A stretch of DNA of 64,000 nucleotides from Bradyrhizobium viridifuturi (lineage in GTDB: Bacteria > Pseudomonadota > Alphaproteobacteria > Rhizobiales > Xanthobacteraceae). Numbering within the stretch: position 1 is the stretch's first letter; every line of letters begins with the position of its first letter. The DNA lies in NCBI RefSeq assembly GCF_001238275.1, contig NZ_LGTB01000001.1:335927-399926 (forward strand), in the 5' to 3' direction. Made by a program: the position numbers and the translations under genes. Below the pieces are notes generated by a model. The model saw nothing but the letters and a program-made list of their open reading frames with translations, made no database searches and had not been told where the DNA came from. Positions 54,702-62,325 of the stretch are shown piece after piece.

Positions 54702-55555
54702 CTCAGCGGTGCGCTTTGGCGCGGCTGCGCGGGCGCGCCGTCATTTGACAGCTGATGTTGCACGGCCGAGGAATTGTTGCTCCGCCGCTTCGAGGCCCAC
54801 GCAATGAACGGGTAGGCGAGCAGCGCCAGATATCTGGTGGGCATTGGATGATCGATGCCGAACGTCGTCGCCTTCTTCGCCTTCGGCAGGTAGACGCTCC
54901 CGAACAGCACATCATAGAACGAGATGAACCCGGCGAAGTTCTTGTCCCTGGCTTCGGCCTCGCTGCTGTGGTGCCAGTGGTGAAATTCCGGCGACACCAG
55001 GATGTAGCGCAGCGGTCCGTAGTTCAGGCGCACATTGGCATGAACCAGCCATGTCTGCCAGAAGTAGACGGCCAGGTAAGTCGCGATCGCTTCGGTGGAG
55101 AAGCCGAGCGCGTAAAGCGGAAACAGCGCGCCGACCTTCATGAAGAGCACGTCGAGCGGGTGCTGGTGAATCGCAGCGAGCCAGTCCAGGTCCTCGACCG
55201 CATGATGAACCGAATGGATCTGCCACATGGCGGGTACGATGTGCAGGATGCGGTGTGTCCAGTAGATGCCGAGGTCCGCGATCAGGATCACGATGGGCAC
55301 CTGGACGAGGTAAGGAAGATCGCCGACCGCCCGCGTCAAAGCCGCAGGCAGCACCGACCGGTTGACCAGAATGGCCACCGTCACGATGGCGATCACGCCG
55401 GCCATCACCAGCCACGTGTTGATGAACAGGAAGGCCATATCAGTCAGCAGGCCACGCCTGAAAATCTTCTGAGGCCTCGCAGCGAACAGTCGCTCGAAAG
55501 GCACGAAGATCAAAAACGCCAGCAAAAGCTGGTTCAATCCCAACAAATCGCGCAT
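54698..55555 (-). CDS. Sterol desaturase/fatty-acid hydroxylase-family membrane protein
   Basis: 285 residues with four or five helices and the eight-His diiron pattern: HRILH, HSVHH and HHWHH, plus HQHPLD. This family hydroxylates or desaturates lipids. The C-terminal 35 residues are polar and variable. It overlaps the AraC gene tail by 4 bp. The start at 55555 lies only 62 bp from the target duplication of the inserted IS1595 element, which therefore separates it from its native upstream DNA. Confidence 0.88.
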   Translation of the reverse strand: MRDLLGLNQLLLAFLIFVPFERLFAARPQKIFRRGLLTDMAFLFINTWLVMAGVIAIVTVAILVNRSVLPAALTRAVGDLPYLVQVPIVILIADLGIYWTHRILHIVPAMWQIHSVHHAVEDLDWLAAIHQHPLDVLFMKVGALFPLYALGFSTEAIATYLAVYFWQTWLVHANVRLNYGPLRYILVSPEFHHWHHSSEAEARDKNFAGFISFYDVLFGSVYLPKAKKATTFGIDHPMPTRYLALLAYPFIAWASKRRSNNSSAVQHQLSNDGAPAQPRQSAPLS

Positions 55556-55617
55556 TCAAAATGGCCGCCTTGAAATGCCGGTAGCCTATCACCTTGGCTC
55601 CCGACTGCGTCAATAGG

Positions 55618-55625
55618 AAGAAAAG
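55618..55625. repeat. Target-site duplication, left copy
   Basis: AAGAAAAG, identical to 58959-58966 and directly abutting the left inverted repeat. An 8-bp duplication is the usual size for IS1595-family insertion. Confidence 0.9.
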
Positions 55626-55649
55626 CAGCATTATAACCTTGACAAAGCA
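55626..55649 (+). repeat. Left terminal inverted repeat of the IS1595 element
   Basis: Begins CAGCATTATAACC and ends TTGACAAAGCA; 24 of 24 bases match the complement of the right end. Confidence 0.93.
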
Positions 55650-55667
55650 CTGGACATGGACAATATT
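55639..55667 (+). promoter_or_regulatory. Candidate inward promoter in the left end
   Basis: Perfect -35 TTGACA (55639-55644) inside the inverted repeat, 17-bp spacer, weak -10 AATATT (55662-55667). Points at the toxin-antitoxin operon. Confidence 0.45.
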
Positions 55668-55827
55668 CCTAGCCGCGCCCTGACCGGCGCTGGCGCGCCC
55701 GCGATCTGAGGCCCTTGCCATGCGCAAGCGGCTGGATACCCGTCAACCAAAGAATCAACGCCCGATTGAGAAACCGAGGCGAATATGCCACGTTTCCCGT
55801 GGGGGACGGGTTAAGCGAGGCGGCAAG

Positions 55828-56528
55828 GTGGCTACGGCCAATACGGAACTCTGGCGCGAACGATTGGCTACGCCGGCGTACCGCATCATGGAGGCGGCGC
55901 GCTACGCGCGCACGTCCAATCAAACGATCCGCAATTGGGAGAAGGTCAGGGGCAATCACCGCATTGTAACCGCGCGTGATACTGGCGAGGACCTCTCATA
56001 CCTCCAACTCATCGAAGTTGGCGTCGTCGCAGCAATGCGGAAGTCGAAGGTCAGCTTGATACGATCCGTGACGCACGCCAGTACATGGCAGAGGAGTTTA
56101 ATTCACCTTTCCCGTTCGCCCAATATCGTTTCAAAACGGACGGCAAGGCCCTCTTTTTGGACTACGACCAGATCGTTCAATCCGAAAAGGACAAGTTGTT
56201 GAACGTGACTGAGCGTGGGCAACTAGCTTGGAATGAAATTCTGAGCGACCTATTACAAGAGTTTGAATACGACGCGGAAGCCGGGACTGTTCTTCGATGG
56301 AAGGTGGACGGGATCGATAGCCCGATACGGATTGATCCACGCATCGCGTTCGGTTCACCCAATGTAAACGGCATTGCGACGTGGGTGCTCCGCGACCGAT
56401 GGAAGGTCGGAGACAGCCTAGCTGATATTGCTGATGACTACGTTCTTCCAAAAGATTTGGTGACCGCAGCGCTGCGCTTTGAGCGCATTGAGGTCGATCC
56501 TGATCGGCCCAACAAGTGGACACATTAG
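55828..56528 (+). pseudogene. VapB45-like antitoxin (HTH plus DUF433), frameshifted
   Basis: About 233 residues when repaired. The N-terminal part has a MerR/HTH-like region (AYRIMEAARYARTSNQTIRNWEKVRG, SYLQLIEVGVVAAMRKSKVSL), and the C-terminal part is DUF433 (IRIDPRIAFGSPNVNGIATWVL, VGDSLADIADDYVLPKDLVTAALRFE). This is the layout of VapB45-type antitoxins. The frame breaks near 56058: adding one G or A (TTG GAT ACG ATC) joins SLDTIRDARQYMAEEF. The GTG at 55828 has GAGG upstream; an ATG at 55720, also with GAGG, is a longer alternative. The stop overlaps the toxin start by 13 bp. Confidence 0.8.
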
Positions 56529-56908
56529 TATTTTTCTTTGACAGAACATTCGGTACCCGGCTGCCAAAGGCGCTGGCTTCGCTAGATACTCCGTTCACGG
56601 TAAAGTGGCATCAAGGCGAAGGCTTTGTCGACAGCATGCCAGACGATAAGTGGATGGCTATCGTTGGTCCGAGAAAATGGATCTGTCTTAGCCAGGATCG
56701 CAAATGGCATTTGGTGCAGGCAGAGCTATTGGCGGTAAAGCAACACGCAATGAAGTGCTTCTATCTACCAAACGTGCATAGGTGGACATCGATGCGTCAA
56801 ATCGCTGCGCGACATGAAAAGATTATGAGCCTATCGCGCGCCAACGCGGGCCCATTTGTCTACGACATGAAGAAGAACTGGCAATTCTACCCGGTAAAGC
56901 TGCCATGA
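56516..56908 (+). CDS. VapC45-like PIN-domain toxin
   Basis: 130 residues. TLVFFFDRTFGTRLPKALASLD is the N-terminal PIN strand with the first acidic residue; DSMPDDKWMAIVGPRKWICLSQDRKW carries the middle acidic cluster, as in VapC45-type PIN-like proteins (small RNases). It starts at a GTG inside the antitoxin 3' end, so translation is coupled. Its stop overlaps the next start as ATGA. Toxicity and RNA target are inferred from family only. Confidence 0.75.
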   Translation: MDTLVFFFDRTFGTRLPKALASLDTPFTVKWHQGEGFVDSMPDDKWMAIVGPRKWICLSQDRKWHLVQAELLAVKQHAMKCFYLPNVHRWTSMRQIAARHEKIMSLSRANAGPFVYDMKKNWQFYPVKLP

Positions 56909-57066
56909 CGGACAAGCGCGAGAAGTCAATAGAATTCCACGATGACGCAATGGAACGCTTCGAGCGTGCGGTGAAAGCTGTGGCGAAAAGCCCGCCACAG
57001 CATCGTGCTCCGAAAAAGACCAAGGGCGCACCCACAAAACGAAGAGTGCAAAAGGTGAAGAAGTAA
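56905..57066 (+). CDS. 53-residue basic protein coupled to the toxin
   Basis: MTDKREKSIEFHDDAMERFE followed by a very basic tail (APKKTKGAPTKRRVQKVKK). Its ATG overlaps the toxin stop (ATGA), and it ends 2 bp before the convergent NYN gene. No family recognised. The acidic-helix-plus-basic-tail make-up suggests nucleic-acid or antitoxin interaction. It could be a third component of the toxin-antitoxin system. Confidence 0.6.
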   Translation: MTDKREKSIEFHDDAMERFERAVKAVAKSPPQHRAPKKTKGAPTKRRVQKVKK

Positions 57067-57068
57067 AA

Positions 57069-57758
57069 TTATGCCGGTGGTTGCCAGCCCGGCGGGGGAT
57101 TGTATTCCCTAGGCCTACGGCCAGCGGGCTCACCTTCTTTGAATACGATTGCTGAAAAGAGGCACCGTTCTAGGTGATCTCGATTCAATGCTATTCTAGC
57201 GCTAGCGTTCGCAAGTATGTGCGTGGAGAAGTTGCGACCCGGCGGGGATACCGAGACCAGTTTCTTTTCCGGGAAGCACTCGCGAAGCATTTTCGCGGTC
57301 GCAGCCTGATCGGAATCTGCGGTGACCAAATACGCGATATCAAAAACGTCCATGCGGGCATCATTGAAAATCGACAGCGCCAGATTGATATCGGATTCTT
57401 TCTCGTTCGGTTGCCTCCACTCGGAACCGCATGCTTTGCAGTCCTTCGGCTCATGGATGTAATGGCCGAATACGGTTGTCGCTCCTGAAACCTTTAACGC
57501 GTTCAAGTATTGCTCATGGCGCCACCGCTTCTGAGAGTCGCCGGGATGAAACGCCGTACAATAGACAGTTTTAACAAGAGTCTCAGTGGCCTTTGGAATG
57601 ATTAGATTACCTAGCTTTACTAGGTCTAACCATTTAAGAAACGGAATTTTAAGGTCGTCTATTGAGTGGTAAAGATTAAAACCATCAATATACATCGCCG
57701 CCCTAGTAACCACTGAAGCCTCTTGACATTCTTTATTAGTGCTATATTTATCCTGCAT
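57069..57758 (-). CDS. NYN-domain nuclease (LabA/DUF88-like)
   Basis: 229 residues. The NYN core has MYIDGFNLYHSIDDL (first catalytic Asp and Asn), EKESDINLALSIFNDA (second Asp) and DIAYLVTADSDQAATAKML (the DSD pair), a PIN-like RNase arrangement. A CKACGSEW stretch sits in an insertion at about residue 115 and could bind zinc. The start at 57758 was chosen; an internal ATG at about 57695 is possible. Cargo of the IS1595 element, convergent with the toxin operon. Confidence 0.8.
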   Translation of the reverse strand: MQDKYSTNKECQEASVVTRAAMYIDGFNLYHSIDDLKIPFLKWLDLVKLGNLIIPKATETLVKTVYCTAFHPGDSQKRWRHEQYLNALKVSGATTVFGHYIHEPKDCKACGSEWRQPNEKESDINLALSIFNDARMDVFDIAYLVTADSDQAATAKMLRECFPEKKLVSVSPPGRNFSTHILANASARIALNRDHLERCLFSAIVFKEGEPAGRRPREYNPPPGWQPPA

Positions 57759-57787
57759 CAACGCTGTGATGGTACGCCGTCTAGCAC

Positions 57788-57817
57788 CCCCCAGACTCGG
57801 TCTGGGGGTTTCTATTT
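57788..57817 (+). terminator. Rho-independent terminator inside the element
   Basis: Perfect 9-bp stem CCCCCAGAC/GTCTGGGGG (57788-57796, 57800-57808), TCG loop, then TTTCTATTT. It stops plus-strand transcripts before they run antisense into the transposase gene. Confidence 0.85.
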
Positions 57818-57921
57818 GTGGCACACTTTTAGGTGGTCGCCCTCAAGACTTTCGCCAGTATTTGAAAAACGGTGGCTCTGGTTTCGGCTGCTTCTTGCGC
57901 CAGCGTAGGAAGCGCCCGGCC

Positions 57922-58893
57922 TTAAAACGGAATGTCTTTTGGGTTAGGCCGTCGGTAGGTCAGGCGCTTGCCAACGATACCCTTCGCCAGTTCGGTGGCG
58001 CGATCCTTGTCATCGATGCCGACCGACACGCGGTTGTTATAGCGGAAATCGAACTCCGCCAGATAACGATGCAAATGCTTCTCGCTGCAATGCTGGTAAA
58101 CGCCACGCATGCCGCGCTTGAAAACCGAGAAATAGCTTTCGATGGTGTTCGTGGTGATGTCGCCGCGAGCGTATTCCTTGGCTCCGTGGTTGACGGTCTC
58201 ATGAGCCGCGAACTCGGTGCCGACCTTCTTGTAAAGCTTGCTCTCGTCCGTTTGCAGGCGGCTTTCCTTGCGGACGTTTGCCGACACGATACCGGCAACC
58301 GTGGAGGCATCGGCAACAGCAACGTGGAATGAACGCACGTTGCCGCCGCGCTCGACCAGCGCAACGATGGGGCGATCATTCTTCACCTTGCGGTTCTTGA
58401 GATAGGGCGCGCCACGGCGTTGAGAGCCGACGCGGGGCTTCTCCGACTTGCCGAAATACGTTTCGTCCGCCTCAACGATCTTGCCTTCACCACCAAGCGG
58501 CTCAAGGCCGCCAGAGCGCATTGCTTCGCGCAGGCGATGCATCAGGAACCACGTCGATTTGTAGCTGATGCCCAGCATGCGGTGGACCTGATGCGCGCTC
58601 ACGCCCTTCTTGGAGGCCGTCATCAGGAACAGGGCGGCAAGCCACTTGGTCAGCGGGATTTTGGAGCGCTCGAACACGGTGCCGACCGTCACGGTAAACT
58701 GCTCACGGCAGGCCGGTTCGTTGCACTGGTAGACGCCAGCGCGGTGGGCTTTGCCCTCAAGCTTGGTGATCTTGGCCTCATCCGCATTGCCGCAATGCGG
58801 GCAAACCCGGCCGTTCGCCCAGACGCGCGCTTCGAGCCAGTTACGGGCTTCGGTCTCGTCTTGGAAGATCGGGTTTTTTAGCAGATCGGTCAT
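57922..58893 (-). CDS. IS1595-family transposase
   Basis: 323 residues. N-terminal zinc ribbon CPHCGNADE and CNEPACREQF, then the IS1595 DDE domain: IVEADETYFGKSEKP (first Asp), LQTDESKLYKKV (second Asp), ETVNHGAKEYARG and TNTIESYFSVFKRGMRGVYQH (third acidic/Asn position). Full length, no frameshift. Its promoter appears to start in the right inverted repeat. Presumably active in moving the element by cut-and-paste or copy-paste; mechanism not shown. Confidence 0.94.
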   Translation of the reverse strand: MTDLLKNPIFQDETEARNWLEARVWANGRVCPHCGNADEAKITKLEGKAHRAGVYQCNEPACREQFTVTVGTVFERSKIPLTKWLAALFLMTASKKGVSAHQVHRMLGISYKSTWFLMHRLREAMRSGGLEPLGGEGKIVEADETYFGKSEKPRVGSQRRGAPYLKNRKVKNDRPIVALVERGGNVRSFHVAVADASTVAGIVSANVRKESRLQTDESKLYKKVGTEFAAHETVNHGAKEYARGDITTNTIESYFSVFKRGMRGVYQHCSEKHLHRYLAEFDFRYNNRVSVGIDDKDRATELAKGIVGKRLTYRRPNPKDIPF

Positions 58894-58916
58894 GGCTTTA
58901 TCCCTAAAGTACCATG

Positions 58917-58945
58917 ATCCTAACGACTTATGTCTGCTTTGTCAA
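58917..58945 (-). promoter_or_regulatory. Transposase promoter overlapping the right inverted repeat
   Basis: Minus-strand -35 TTGACA (58940-58945, in the repeat), 17-bp spacer and -10 TAGGAT (58917-58922), 24 bp before the transposase ATG at 58893. Confidence 0.65.
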
Positions 58946-58958
58946 GGTTATAATGCTG
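58935..58958 (-). repeat. Right terminal inverted repeat of the IS1595 element
   Basis: Exact complement of 55626-55649 (24 of 24). Confidence 0.93.
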
Positions 58959-58966
58959 AAGAAAAG
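58959..58966. repeat. Target-site duplication, right copy
   Basis: AAGAAAAG, identical to 55618-55625. Confidence 0.9.
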
Positions 58967-59575
58967 CCCAAACCGACGGATCGTTAAGAACGCACGTCGA
59001 GCGGGCGCACCAATTGGTCTGGTTCCAACTCGCCGGTCGAGGTCGGAAACCAGGCAACTCCAATCGGTCTGGCTGATGCGCAAAGATGCTGCGGACAAGT
59101 CGGTGGCTCGGCGCACCAGACGAGCTTGGCGACATCGATCGCGCCGCGGACGCTGGAGTGCCGCAACTGCGGAGAATTCGCGTCCGGCTCCCGCGGCCAA
59201 CCTGGGTGGTCGTTCTTGAAGCCCTACGTCCCACGGTGCTTACCTCCCATGAAGGTCACACCGACCATCCGAACCTTGAAGGTCCGGATAGCGTTATCGC
59301 CGCAACTCCAATTTCGGACGCGACGTGCGGCTCGCGTCGATCGGTCTTGCAGAATGATCGGCAACGCACGGCTATTGCGCCGGTGTTCTCAGGGAACTGA
59401 TCGTTGCGGTCACGGCGCGGACGGCCGCCGGTGTCTGTGCGCCCCGTCGCGGCGACGCGATCGAGTTGCGGCAGAACGAAGCCGAAATCGACGTCGACCT
59501 CGGGCGCTGTAACCGGTTCAACTGAACCGGTGCGATAGTCTCGGCACCTGCGGCACCCGTGCGGGGCAGGGATAG
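58967..59575. other. 609 bp without a recognisable intact gene
   Basis: Short frames exist on both strands, but none has a ribosome site or a family signature. A plus-strand stretch ending at about 59523 reads GDAIELRQNEAEIDVDLG and might be the decayed end of a gene, but I cannot assign it. Confidence 0.35.
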
Positions 59576-59652
59576 TGGCGCGCTCGGAGAGATTCGAACT
59601 CCCGACCCTCGGAATCGAAATCCGATGCTCTATCCAGCTGAGCTACGAGCGC
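59576..59652 (-). tRNA. tRNA-Arg(TCG)
   Basis: 77 nt with encoded 3' CCA. The acceptor stem GCGCTCG pairs with CGAGCGC. D stem GCTC/GAGC, anticodon stem TCGGA/TCCGA around loop TTTCGAT (anticodon TCG, reading CGA), and T arm GGGAG-TTCGAAT-CTCTC. All helices pair properly. Confidence 0.95.
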
Positions 59653-59750
59653 CGCGGGGGTCGATTATCAGACTTGGGCGGACAGGGCCAGCAGCCTCGC
59701 GCGGCACCGGGCGGTGTCCATGCCGAGCGCCGGCCATTGCCCGCAAGCCT

Positions 59751-60038
59751 TCAGAAGCAGGGATGCCGACGGTGATCCTGGCCAATATAGGCCGCTGAGC
59801 TCTGGTAGCACTTGTTGGTCGATGGGCCGTCGTAATAGGCGAAGCCGCCGGCGGCCGGGCCCGGGCCGTAATTGTGCAGATAGCTGATGTGGTAGGGCAG
59901 GCCCCAATAGGCGTGGTGGTGGTGATGCCGGTGGTGGCGCGGAGTAGCCGATAGGTCGGCCGCGGCAGCCGGGGTAAGGGCCGGGACGGCCAAGGCAACG
60001 GTCAGGGCGAGGGCGGCGAAAAGCTTGGTCTTGGTCAT
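59751..60038 (-). CDS. Small exported His-rich protein
   Basis: 95 residues with a signal peptide (LFAALALTVALAVPALTPAAAA), a PRHHRHHHHHAYWG cluster and GPSTNKCYQSSAAY, ending RRHPCF. Two Cys and the histidine cluster suggest metal binding in the periplasm. SD GGAGG precedes the ATG at 60038. No family recognised. Confidence 0.72.
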   Translation of the reverse strand: MTKTKLFAALALTVALAVPALTPAAAADLSATPRHHRHHHHHAYWGLPYHISYLHNYGPGPAAGGFAYYDGPSTNKCYQSSAAYIGQDHRRHPCF

Positions 60039-60260
60039 TGGCGGCCTCCGGGCATTCACGCTGGAATCGGCTTCCCCAGCCGGTCCAAGATCCTCTAACG
60101 ACTCATTTAACCCGGAATCCGGCCAAAGGCTGCGGGAAATCAGCCACAGCGCGCCAAATTTTGCCTTTTTGCGGATGCTTAACGGATTGCCAACACAGTC
60201 CGGCCAGAGTCTTGCGGTCAGGTCCGTCCGGGCCGCCTTTCCCTCGGTTTAGAACATTTC

Positions 60261-60707
60261 ATGCGCATCACGCCCCTTGTCGCCCTGCTGCTCTCGGTCC
60301 TGGCGGTCACGCCGGCGCAGGCCGTGCTGCACATCACGCGCGACCATGGCGGCTATGTCGAGGAATACAAGGCGAAGTACAAGCTGATCCGCGACCGCCG
60401 TGAGCGCGTCGTGATCGACGGCATTTGCAACTCGGCCTGCACGCTGGTGTTCGGCATCGTGCCGTTGAACAAGATCTGCGTGACGCCGAAGGCCAGCATA
60501 GGCTTCCACCAGGCCTATTACGACAAGGCCTTCACCTTCGGCATCAAGGTCACCAGCCTCGAGGGCACCTCGGATCTGATGTCCTACTATCCTGATACGG
60601 TGAAGGACTGGATCCGCCGCAATGGCGGGCTCACCACCGAGATGAAGAAGATCAAGAACGGGGTCGATCTCTGGAAGATCGTCGATCCCTGCCCGGAAGA
60701 GTGGTAG
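60261..60707 (+). CDS. Exported ClpP/crotonase-fold-like protein
   Basis: 148 residues with a signal peptide (TPLVALLLSVLAVTPAQA). The mature part has ERVVIDGICNSACTLVFGIVP and CVTPKASIGFHQAYY, the Ser-x-Ala-Cys-Thr and His-containing strands found in periplasmic ClpP-like proteins of alphaproteobacteria. A Ser-His pair is present, but the third acid is not obvious, so protease activity is uncertain. Confidence 0.75.
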   Translation: MRITPLVALLLSVLAVTPAQAVLHITRDHGGYVEEYKAKYKLIRDRRERVVIDGICNSACTLVFGIVPLNKICVTPKASIGFHQAYYDKAFTFGIKVTSLEGTSDLMSYYPDTVKDWIRRNGGLTTEMKKIKNGVDLWKIVDPCPEEW

Positions 60708-60918
60708 GGCGCGCCGTCGCGGCGCCAGCGGCGCCGCAGGTCGGGTTTCCGGCCTGACGTTGGCGTCCGTTCCGTTCCGAGCGCGGTCCTTGCTGTCAGA
60801 TTTTGGAACCGGATGCGCCGGCCGTTCGTTTCACTCATGATGCGTTCATCCGCATCATGCGATTGTCTCCATACGCGAGCCCGACCGCTCGAGCGGCTGG
60901 TGCGCATGGGAGGCTGTG

Positions 60919-61041
60919 ATGGCAACCAGGTCAAATCTTTCGAAGGCTGAGCTCGCTCGCGGCGTCGCCGGCGCCGCATCCGCGCTGGTGCTGAGCGCGG
61001 TCGTGCTGTTCGTCGCTGCGCATCACCTGAGCGGCGGGTAG
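60919..61041 (+). CDS. 40-residue single-helix membrane protein
   Basis: MATRSNLSKAELARGVAG, then a hydrophobic helix (AASALVLSAVVLFVAAHHL), ending SGG. GGGAGG lies at good spacing before the ATG. Function unknown. Confidence 0.55.
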   Translation: MATRSNLSKAELARGVAGAASALVLSAVVLFVAAHHLSGG

Positions 61042-61115
61042 GGCAGGCGGCAGGTCCAACCGGATTTCAGCAAGCCGAATTTCATCGAGCCAATTTCAGG
61101 CGACGGGGCCGATCA

Positions 61116-61244
61116 TCAAAACAGGAAGGTCCCGATCAGGAGGCCAGCCGCGAATGCCCAAAGCCCGAGGGTGCAGGCCGAGATGACCCGGACGAGATTA
61201 CGCAGATCCACGTCCTGCCAGCTGCTGTGGGTTCGATAGGTCAA
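61116..61244 (-). CDS. Possible 42-residue membrane protein
   Basis: Reads LTYRTHSSWQDVDLRNLVRV followed by a hydrophobic segment (ACTLGLWAFAAGLLIGTFLF). Start would be a TTG at 61244 with GGGGGTG upstream. No relatives recalled, so tentative. Confidence 0.35.
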   Translation of the reverse strand: MTYRTHSSWQDVDLRNLVRVISACTLGLWAFAAGLLIGTFLF

Positions 61245-61423
61245 TTGCAGGCACCCCCTGCGGCGGGCCGCCTTTGCTTCTCGCCCGGCGAGCCTGTTCC
61301 CGATCGGTGCCCAAATGAAGGCAACCGGGGCCGGCGCCCGATCACGCGTTCGCGAGGCGCCGCCTCAGACGCCCGGCAATGCCTTCCGGCTGGTGTGACG
61401 ATGCTCGGCACAGACTTCCCAGG

Positions 61424-61639
61424 CTATCTCGATCCTGACTTCCTGCAGGTCTCGGCAGGGGTTGGCGGCTCCAGAACCTCGAATCTGGACCGGCTGAAGC
61501 GACCCAGTCCGCTGAGCTCGTAATAGCCGTCACGTTCGTTATCCTACGTCACGTCATAGACTTGGCCGAACGAGAGCGTGTCCCGCTGCAAGGTGTTGTC
61601 GACGCAGCGAACACGAAAGATCTTGCCGGTTTCGACCAT
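61424..61639 (-). pseudogene. Small conserved protein with in-frame TAG
   Basis: The minus strand reads MVETGKIFRVRCVDNTLQRD, then SFGQVYDVT, an amber stop at 61544-61546, and on in the same frame DNERDGYYELSGLGRFSRSRFEVLE to a stop at 61424. The two halves look like one SH3-like beta protein of about 70 residues, with TAC changed to TAG. SD AGGACGG precedes the ATG. The family is unnamed to me, so pseudogene status is a proposal. Confidence 0.5.
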
Positions 61640-61910
61640 GCGCCCGTCCTGAATTGTTAATCTGGTTCGGTCACGTGCCGGCCCGCTGTGTGACGTCGCG
61701 ATCGCTGACCCGCATTGGGTTCGCCTGCGGTGCGCCTCCGAGAGTTTGGAAACGCCTGCGTCGAACGGTTCCTGTCGTCGTGGCTGCGCCGGTGCGCATC
61801 ACGCCGCGGCGCGGGGCCGCCACCCGAGTGGCGCGCCGCCCGTCGGTTGTATGCAATGAAGACGCGCGCTACACAGGCGCCGCGCAAGCAAGAGCCTGGG
61901 ACAGACGTCG

Positions 61911-62285
61911 TTGGGGATATCAGCCTATAGCCGCATCGTGATCGGATCGACGCTTTTTGCCTTGGCGTCGAGTGCGTTCCTTTATCTGCTTCCGCCAAGT
62001 CCGATCGACAGGAACCTGCTCCGCGGCACCTTCTATTTCCTGAAGGGGCATGCGTACCAAATTCCTGTCAAATATCTGGACGGCGAGCTCGGTGCTGCCC
62101 GACTGTATGAAGATGACAAGCTGCTCGGCCCGGCAAACAGCGAGTTGGAGGAGATCGCCGCCAAGGGCGACGGTCGGTTCCAGCTGTTCCGGGACAATAA
62201 GAGCTTTTTCGGCCCCGTTCTGCTGCTCTCCACAAGCGACAATACTGACCCGAACACGAACGGCAGGAAGTATCACCTCAGGTGA
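61911..62285 (+). CDS. Small membrane-anchored protein
   Basis: About 124 residues. One N-terminal helix (IGSTLFALASSAFLYLLPP), then a soluble part with GTFYFLKGHAYQIPVKYLDGE and FRDNKSFFGPVLLLSTSDN. The start is uncertain: a TTG at 61911 or a GTG at 61938. Function unknown. Confidence 0.55.
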   Translation: MGISAYSRIVIGSTLFALASSAFLYLLPPSPIDRNLLRGTFYFLKGHAYQIPVKYLDGELGAARLYEDDKLLGPANSELEEIAAKGDGRFQLFRDNKSFFGPVLLLSTSDNTDPNTNGRKYHLR

Positions 62286-62325
62286 CGATCCAACCTGATC
62301 TCGTCGCGCTCTAGACTCGCGCCGG

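Larger units (their letters stand above)
55626..58958. mobile_element. IS1595-family transposable element with toxin-antitoxin and NYN cargo
   Basis: Complete 3333-bp element. The 24-bp ends are perfect inverted copies (55626-55649 and 58935-58958), flanked by an 8-bp direct repeat AAGAAAAG. Contents in order: VapB45-like antitoxin, VapC45-like PIN toxin, a 53-codon gene, all on plus; an NYN nuclease and the transposase on minus. A factor-independent terminator lies between the NYN gene and the transposase. The base composition, notably 57540-57760, is clearly more AT-rich than the host, which supports recent arrival. Passenger genes are known in the IS1595 family; this particular combination is not one I can match. 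Confidence 0.92.

Noticed and set aside
58914..59512. Overlapping short frames after the IS element, one beginning inside the inverted repeat
   Set aside because: No ribosome site, arginine/serine-rich composition and no motif. The small CRNCGEF stretch at about 59160 is too short to call a zinc finger gene.
59576..59652. tRNA-Arg as an integration site for the neighbouring mobile element
   Set aside because: The element has transposon-type ends and an 8-bp duplication 600 bp away, no integrase, and no duplicated tRNA 3' end was found.
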